Shown here: in pieces, positions 7,833 through 12,500 of the stretch
Position numbering within the stretch: the stretch's first letter is position 1
How the letters are laid out: the number at the start of each line of letters is the position of its first letter
NCBI GenBank assembly: GCA_030674155.1
Contig: CM060318.1
Coordinates: 81,778,698 to 81,791,197, forward strand
Origin: Stramonita haemastoma
Taxonomy: Eukaryota > Mollusca > Gastropoda > Neogastropoda > Muricidae
DNA: 12,500 nucleotides
Reading direction: 5' to 3'
Position numbers and translations under genes: made by a program
The notes under the pieces: model-generated
Database searches by the model: none
Seen by the model: only the letters and a program-made list of their open reading frames with translations
Told to the model about the DNA's origin: nothing

Positions 7833-8179
7833 CCTATGACTGAATCTGTTTCTGTATTTTTTTCTTTCTTCTTCCCAATTTTGAAACATGCATGTGACGC
7901 TCTAACACTTTTTATGGTCTGTTTATGACATTTTAAAGAATTTCCATGCGTAGTAAAAGTAAAAAAAACGCGTTAAAGCAAGAAAATAAAAATAGGGTCA
8001 CAGTGATATAAATAAGCTGCAAGTGTGGACTTGTCACTTGAAAAAATCCACCCAAATCTGTTTGTTTAATGTTTGTTTTTATAAAATTCTAATCATGTGC
8101 AGTTGACTACGTATCTGCGTGGTTACATAATTATGATTATAAATGATTCCATAATTTCTCTGGGGTTTTTTCCTAACGA
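7833..8179. other. AT-rich spacer
   Basis: About 350 bases of AT-rich unique sequence between two microsatellite regions. I see no feature in it. Confidence 0.5.
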
Positions 8180-8330
8180 CAGTGTGTGGTTGCGTTTGTA
8201 TTTGTGTGTGTGTGTATGTGTTTATGTATGTATGTATGTATGTATGTATGTATGTATGTATGTATGTATGTATGTATGTATGTATGTATGTATGTATGTA
8301 TGTATGTATGTATGTATGTATGTGTGTGTG

Positions 8331-8410
<80 letters not shown>

Positions 8411-8490
8411 ATGTATGTATGTATGTATGTATGTATGTATGTATGTATGTATGTATGTATGTATGTATGTATGTGTGTGTGTGTTTGTTT
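8180..8490. repeat. symmetrical (TATG)n-(TG)n-(TATG)n compound array
   Basis: TG lead-in, then (TATG) about 25 units (8223-8320), TG about 36 units (8321-8394, with a single extra T at 8331-8332), (TATG) about 20 units (8395-8474), and a short TG exit. All frames on both strands are open (Tyr-Val-Cys-Met and Tyr-Ile-His-Thr repeats); none is a gene. Confidence 0.97.
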
Positions 8491-8497
8491 GACAACA

Positions 8498-8514
8498 CTG
8501 TGTGTGCGGGCGCA

Positions 8515-8548
<34 letters not shown>

Positions 8549-8690
8549 GTGTGTGTGCATGCGTGTGTGCATGTCTACATGTGTGTGTATGTGTGTGTGT
8601 TTGTGCGCATGCGAATATATGCGTGTGTGTGTGCACTCTGCGCACACGTGTGTGTGTGCGTGCGTGTCTGCGCGTTTGGGGGGGGGGGGG
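8498..8690. repeat. (TG)n array with GC-rich palindromes, ending in G13
   Basis: TG repeats broken by self-complementary pieces such as GTGTGCGGGCGCACAC (8501-8516), CGCATGCG-like and GCGCACACGTGTG segments, closing with 13 consecutive G at 8678-8690. Alternating purine-pyrimidine with CG steps favours Z-DNA. The length of the G run may be uncertain in the assembly. Confidence 0.93.
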
Positions 8691-9000
8691 TAGTTGTTCT
8701 TACGTGTTCAGTCAGAGCACTTAACCTTTACATTTGAAGACTCTCCAGAAAGTAAGCAGCAATTAGCTGGCCTTGGCACAGGAGGAGAAGCCAGCACGAT
8801 CCCTCCATTTAGTTTGGGCTGAGCCGGACAATCTCGGTAAGCTGAGGAGGATTCCACTCGTTTTCAGTCTCCCCCTCACTGCCTTCACCAGTCTCGCTTT
8901 TCCAGTCTGTTCCGTAAAATGTATCAACCTTGCCATTGAGCAGAAGCCAACAATTTCGGAAAAAATGTAGTCTAAATATTTACCCTATTGTTTTTGTTCT
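8691..9000. other. higher-complexity block, unexplained
   Basis: The part at about 8750-8965 is less AT-rich and non-repetitive, and is open on both strands: 65 codons on plus (8773-8970) and about 75 codons on minus, including a 57-codon stretch from an ATG. I recognise neither translation. It may be a dispersed repeat, part of an exon or chance. No good acceptor and donor pair frames either frame. Confidence 0.4.
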
Positions 9001-9033
9001 TTTTTTTTTTTTTTTTTTTTTTTGGGGGGGGGG
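9001..9033. repeat. homopolymer pair T23-G10
   Basis: Twenty-three T followed directly by ten G. On the minus strand this is C10 then A23, which could be an A tail of a minus-strand insert on the right, but nothing on the right looks like one. Lengths are likely error-prone. Confidence 0.9.
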
Positions 9034-9726
<693 letters not shown>

Positions 9727-10142
9727 TTTCAGCTTTAGTTTTTGCGGTCTAGTCTGCTTCTGAGAGCACAACCATCTACAAGGACGAATAGCAGCAGCTG
9801 AGAAAGGCTGCTCAGTAAGGCTGCCTGGCCCAAATACTGGGGCTGGGTTTGGACAGGAACAAGCAATTAAGTCACTTTGGTTCACGGAGGCTAGACATAC
9901 ACAGTAACCGTAATCAGTGCAAATTAGAGGATTGAGGTGGAAGAACTGTTTTGACGTTTGTTTGCCTAACAAGTAAACTGTGAGGTTCTGAGTTCAATTC
10001 CCTGACTTGCTCTTTATTTTAAAAAAAGACCAAACTTGCTCATATTCATATCTGTTTGTATGTGAAACGTGGACAATAACAGCACATACTAAAAAAAAGG
10101 ATACAGGTAACTGAATTGAGATGACTCTGCAAACTTTTTGTT
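9727..10142 (+). other. unique block containing a tRNA-Val(AAC)-like relic
   Basis: Within this block, 9961-9977 folds as an anticodon arm: stem TTTGC with GTAAA around the seven-base loop CTAACAA, which reads anticodon AAC. At 9991-10001, AGTTCAATTCC agrees with the B-box consensus at 9 of 11 positions at the right distance. The D arm and A box are not recognisable and no acceptor stem closes. It is probably a decayed tRNA-derived SINE head or tRNA pseudogene, followed by an A-rich run at 10021. The part at 9740-9930 has no match I recognise; its minus-strand open frame shows no family motif. Confidence 0.4.
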
Positions 10143-10300
10143 ACTACTTTCTTTTTCCTTTCTCTCTACCTCTGTCTCTGTCTCCCTTTCTCTTTATCTT
10201 TTGATCTTCTGCTGTCTTTGTCTGCCTTTCTTTCCCTTTTGCTCTCCCGTTCTCTCTATCTCGTTTTTTTTTCTTTTCCTTTAATCTTACTTTCTTACAT
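10143..10300. repeat. degenerate pyrimidine-rich tract
   Basis: Almost all C and T on the plus strand, without a clean unit (CTTT, CTCT and CTGT mixtures), probably an eroded CT microsatellite. The Lys/Arg/Glu-rich minus-strand frame through it is not a gene. Confidence 0.75.
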
Positions 10301-10514
10301 AGTTGCACGCCAAAACTCTCTGTCCAACAGTTCTTTCTGTCTGTTTTTCTTTCTGTACCTATCTTTTTATGATGCTCTTCCACCTTTCATTTTGTCGTTA
10401 AGGTTCAACTGCGACCTAAAGACAGTGCAAAACCTTTACTGTCAGTAACAGAGGACGGTACAGTTACACACACCCTCTGAACTCAGAGTATGGCTGCCTT
10501 TATGGCGAAGTACT

Positions 10515-10875
10515 TCTCATCCGGTGTGTACCTCCTATCTCACAGTGATTCCCAGGTGGGACGAGTGAGTCAGAGTGCATATTCTTGGTGACCCTCAGTG
10601 TTTTAAGCTGGGGAACACAGTCCAACAGCAACAACCATCTCTTTTGTTTCTACCTTTTTCCTTTTCTTCTTGTCACCTACTTCTTGTCTATTTTCTGCCT
10701 TCTTGGTCCACTCTCCTTTTTTCTATAAAGATTTAGAAGACAGTTCTCTACCTCGCCGAAATAGGATGCGCTGGGCCTGATTTTTTTCAGGCTCTTAACG
10801 GTAGCACGACACATTTTCACTCATGTTACAGACAACAACAGTTGCTGTCTGAGCCTTCGACGATAAAGAGGAAAT
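10515..10875 (+). mobile_element. dispersed repeat, plus-strand copy without GAA tail
   Basis: Homologous in inverted orientation to 3727-4050, strongest at 10663-10850. The 27 bases at 10680-10706 are identical to the reverse complement of 3885-3911. Shared downstream anchors are AAAGATTTAGAAGA, GATGCGCTGGGCCTGA, TCAGGCTCTTAACGG and ACAACAGTTGCTGTC (from about 10836). Where the other copy runs into a long GAA array, this one has only GATAAAGAGGAAATC. The start is uncertain: similarity fades before about 10515, although GAACTCAGAGTATGGCTGCC at 10480-10499 looks like it could belong to a repeat. Confidence 0.7.
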
Positions 10876-11335
10876 CTTTACCGTTAATAGCAGAAAGGGA
10901 CCCGATCACAGACAAAAAGCCTATCAAACGCCTGTAATGGTAAAGCATTATTTGCAGATTGCTTTTTGATTACTGATTTCTTCATTTGTCTAGCCTTGTC
11001 CAGTAAAGATACACTTCGTCTTGTCAAGTTCGCTCTTCAAAGGAAATATGAGCTCTTTAAGCACTCTTCTTTTCTCTGTAAAAAGACTGTTGGTTCTTTG
11101 TTCTGCTTTTTTTCTCTAGAAGAGGGATTCATGATCTCTACCTATTGTCATCGTTATTTTCAAATCGATTGATTGCGCTTAATCAGCTTCTCAGATGATG
11201 TTCAAAACGTTATGTGTCTTTGTTCATTTCTATTTTTATAGAATTTAGCACAGTGATTTTCTTTAAAAAAAGAAAAGTTACTGACAGCGAACACTCTTTA
11301 CAACAGTCTTTATACTTGTATAATGTCAGGTTTCA
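10876..11335. other. AT-rich spacer
   Basis: About 460 bases of unique sequence. The 68-codon frame at 10966-11172 shows no motif I recognise. No exon call is justified. Confidence 0.5.
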
Positions 11336-11555
11336 GGTGTGTGTGTGTGTGTGTTTGTGTGTGTGAGTGTGTGTGTGTGTGAATGTGTGTGAATGTGTGT
11401 GTGCCTACGAACGTGTGTGTGTGTATGTATGTGTGTGTGTGTGCGTGTACACGCTTCTATGTGTGAGCATGCATGCATGCGTGTGTGCGTGTGTATACGT
11501 ACGTCTTTGTCTGTCTGCCTGCCTACCAGTGTGTCTGTGTGCGTGTGCGTGTACA
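11336..11555. repeat. imperfect (TG)n array
   Basis: TG with GAGTG, GAATG and GCGTG variants. It includes palindromic steps GCATGCATGC (11469-11478) and GTATACGTAC (11492-11501). It trails off through TCTG and TGCC units near 11505-11555. Confidence 0.92.
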
Positions 11556-11935
11556 GTAAGCTTTAGTGAGTGCAATCCAGTTTCTCCAGACACAGCCAAT
11601 CTAATTCAAAGAGAAAGTGGCAGAGGCGGGGATATCCTGGTCAATGAGAGGGACTGACCTTTACTCTGCAACTGTGTCTAAGTCAGCAACACGTTCAGCC
11701 ATTAAACCAGTCTGGTCCAGGGTGGAATAGGTGCTGGTGGGCGTCCAGTGTAACCCCACTGCAGTCAGTGCACACTGAGAGGGTTTAGGTCAGCTGGCAG
11801 CTACTCCTAGTCATTTCAAGGCTGCCTACAAACTTTCTTATTTCATTCACCAGTTTGCTCTTGTCTGTTGTCTAAAATGATTAATATCACCAGAACGTGG
11901 CAGAAAAAAAAATAATGACTAGGTGATATGTGGTC
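11556..11935. other. higher-complexity spacer, unexplained
   Basis: About 380 bases with near-average GC at 11570-11830, unlike the AT-rich spacers elsewhere. I found no tRNA or 5S motif, no long open frame and no second copy within the window. It could be an unrecognised dispersed repeat or a non-coding element. Confidence 0.4.
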
Positions 11936-12103
11936 TGTTTGTCTGTCTGGCTGTTTTACTACCTTAATCTGACTGTAATTCTTTCGGTCTGTCTACCTGT
12001 CTGTCTCCGTGTCTGTCTGTATCTTTATGTCTCTTTCTCTGTCTGTGTCTGTCTGTCTGTCTGTCTGTCTCACTCTCTCTGTCTCTGTCTCTCACTCTCA
12101 CTC

Positions 12104-12159
<56 letters not shown>

Positions 12160-12160
12160 G
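11936..12160. repeat. (TCTG)n leading into (CT)n
   Basis: Imperfect TCTG units, with a pure block near 12047-12070, then CT with CACT variants and a pure CT run at about 12112-12159. The order TCTG, CT, TG (next entry) also occurs elsewhere in the window. Confidence 0.94.
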
Positions 12161-12182
12161 GTTGCTTTGTTTTGTTTGCTTA

Positions 12183-12254
<72 letters not shown>

Positions 12255-12263
12255 GTGTGTGTT
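12183..12263. repeat. (TG)n microsatellite
   Basis: Nearly pure TG of about 35 units with one extra T near 12253. The remaining sequence to 12500 is AT-rich and shows no feature. Confidence 0.96.
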
Positions 12264-12500
12264 TTCCAAATCAAAATCATCATTGATTCTTACTTCATAT
12301 TCTTGTTTCAAAATTACTGCCTTTTTGTATCATTACCTCAATATTGTATCTCTGTCTTATTCCTTACCTGTTGTTGTTTTTTCTCCCCTTTTATCAAAAT
12401 CTTATGTTTTATGGGACTTATTTTGATGATAGATGGTGGTGGATTGATGTCTTCAGTCATTTAACCTCATCATATTCTCATGTTTGCTCTTTAATTATTG

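Noticed and set aside
7537..7843. Thr-His-rich open frames
   Set aside because: Product of the AC array after the LINE 3' end.
8182..8737. Open frames of 180 codons and more on both strands
   Set aside because: They are translations of TG and TATG repeats (Cys-Val-Met-Tyr and His-Thr-Ile-Tyr periodicities) with no start context or domain.

Overview
The window looks like non-coding DNA of an animal nuclear genome, most likely a mollusc and probably a marine gastropod. This rests on very dense microsatellites (about a quarter of the bases by my addition), several tRNA-headed SINE copies, a LINE 3' fragment, intron-style splice signals and no compact gene layout. Species assignment is inference; nothing here is bacterial, and I see no operon, CRISPR array or defence system.

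The only host coding sequence I can support is one 100-base exon on the minus strand (3323-3422). It encodes the end of extracellular loop 1 and TM3 of a rhodopsin-family neuropeptide receptor. It has a good acceptor on one side and a GT donor that splits the Arg codon of the DR(Y/F) motif on the other. If it is real, most or all of the rest of the window is intron of that receptor gene, and the recognisable LINE and full-length SINE lie antisense to it.

Layout. 1-2050: TG array, AT-rich spacer, and a long CTT/GTT triplet array. 2051-3270: an old direct duplication of about 505 bases whose copies are followed by copies of one SINE family (partial at 2321-2555, full length at 2795-3130), then a 20-base minisatellite. 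3323-3422: the receptor exon. 3571-4050: a (GAA)n-tailed dispersed repeat on the minus strand, with a second tail-less copy at 10515-10875 on the plus strand. 4443-4722: a SINE whose tRNA-like A-box head is joined to a 5S rRNA-like segment. 4778-6428: a run of CT, AG, TG and TCTG arrays, with the 3' tail of the first SINE family caught between two CT tracts. 6429-7670: the 3' end of a LINE, carrying the last part of ORF2 with two frameshifts. 7687-9726: AC, TG/TATG, T/G and AG arrays with unexplained spacers. 9727-12500: spacers, a tRNA-Val-like relic, the second dispersed-repeat copy, and TG, TCTG, CT and TG arrays.

Almost all the long open frames in the window are translations of microsatellites (for example Ser-Leu, Glu-Arg, Thr-His, Cys-Val and poly-Leu runs) and are not reported as genes. 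No previously undescribed biochemical system is evident. The most useful leads are the receptor exon, the tRNA/5S chimeric SINE, the inverted pair of dispersed repeats, and the polarity of the triplet tails.
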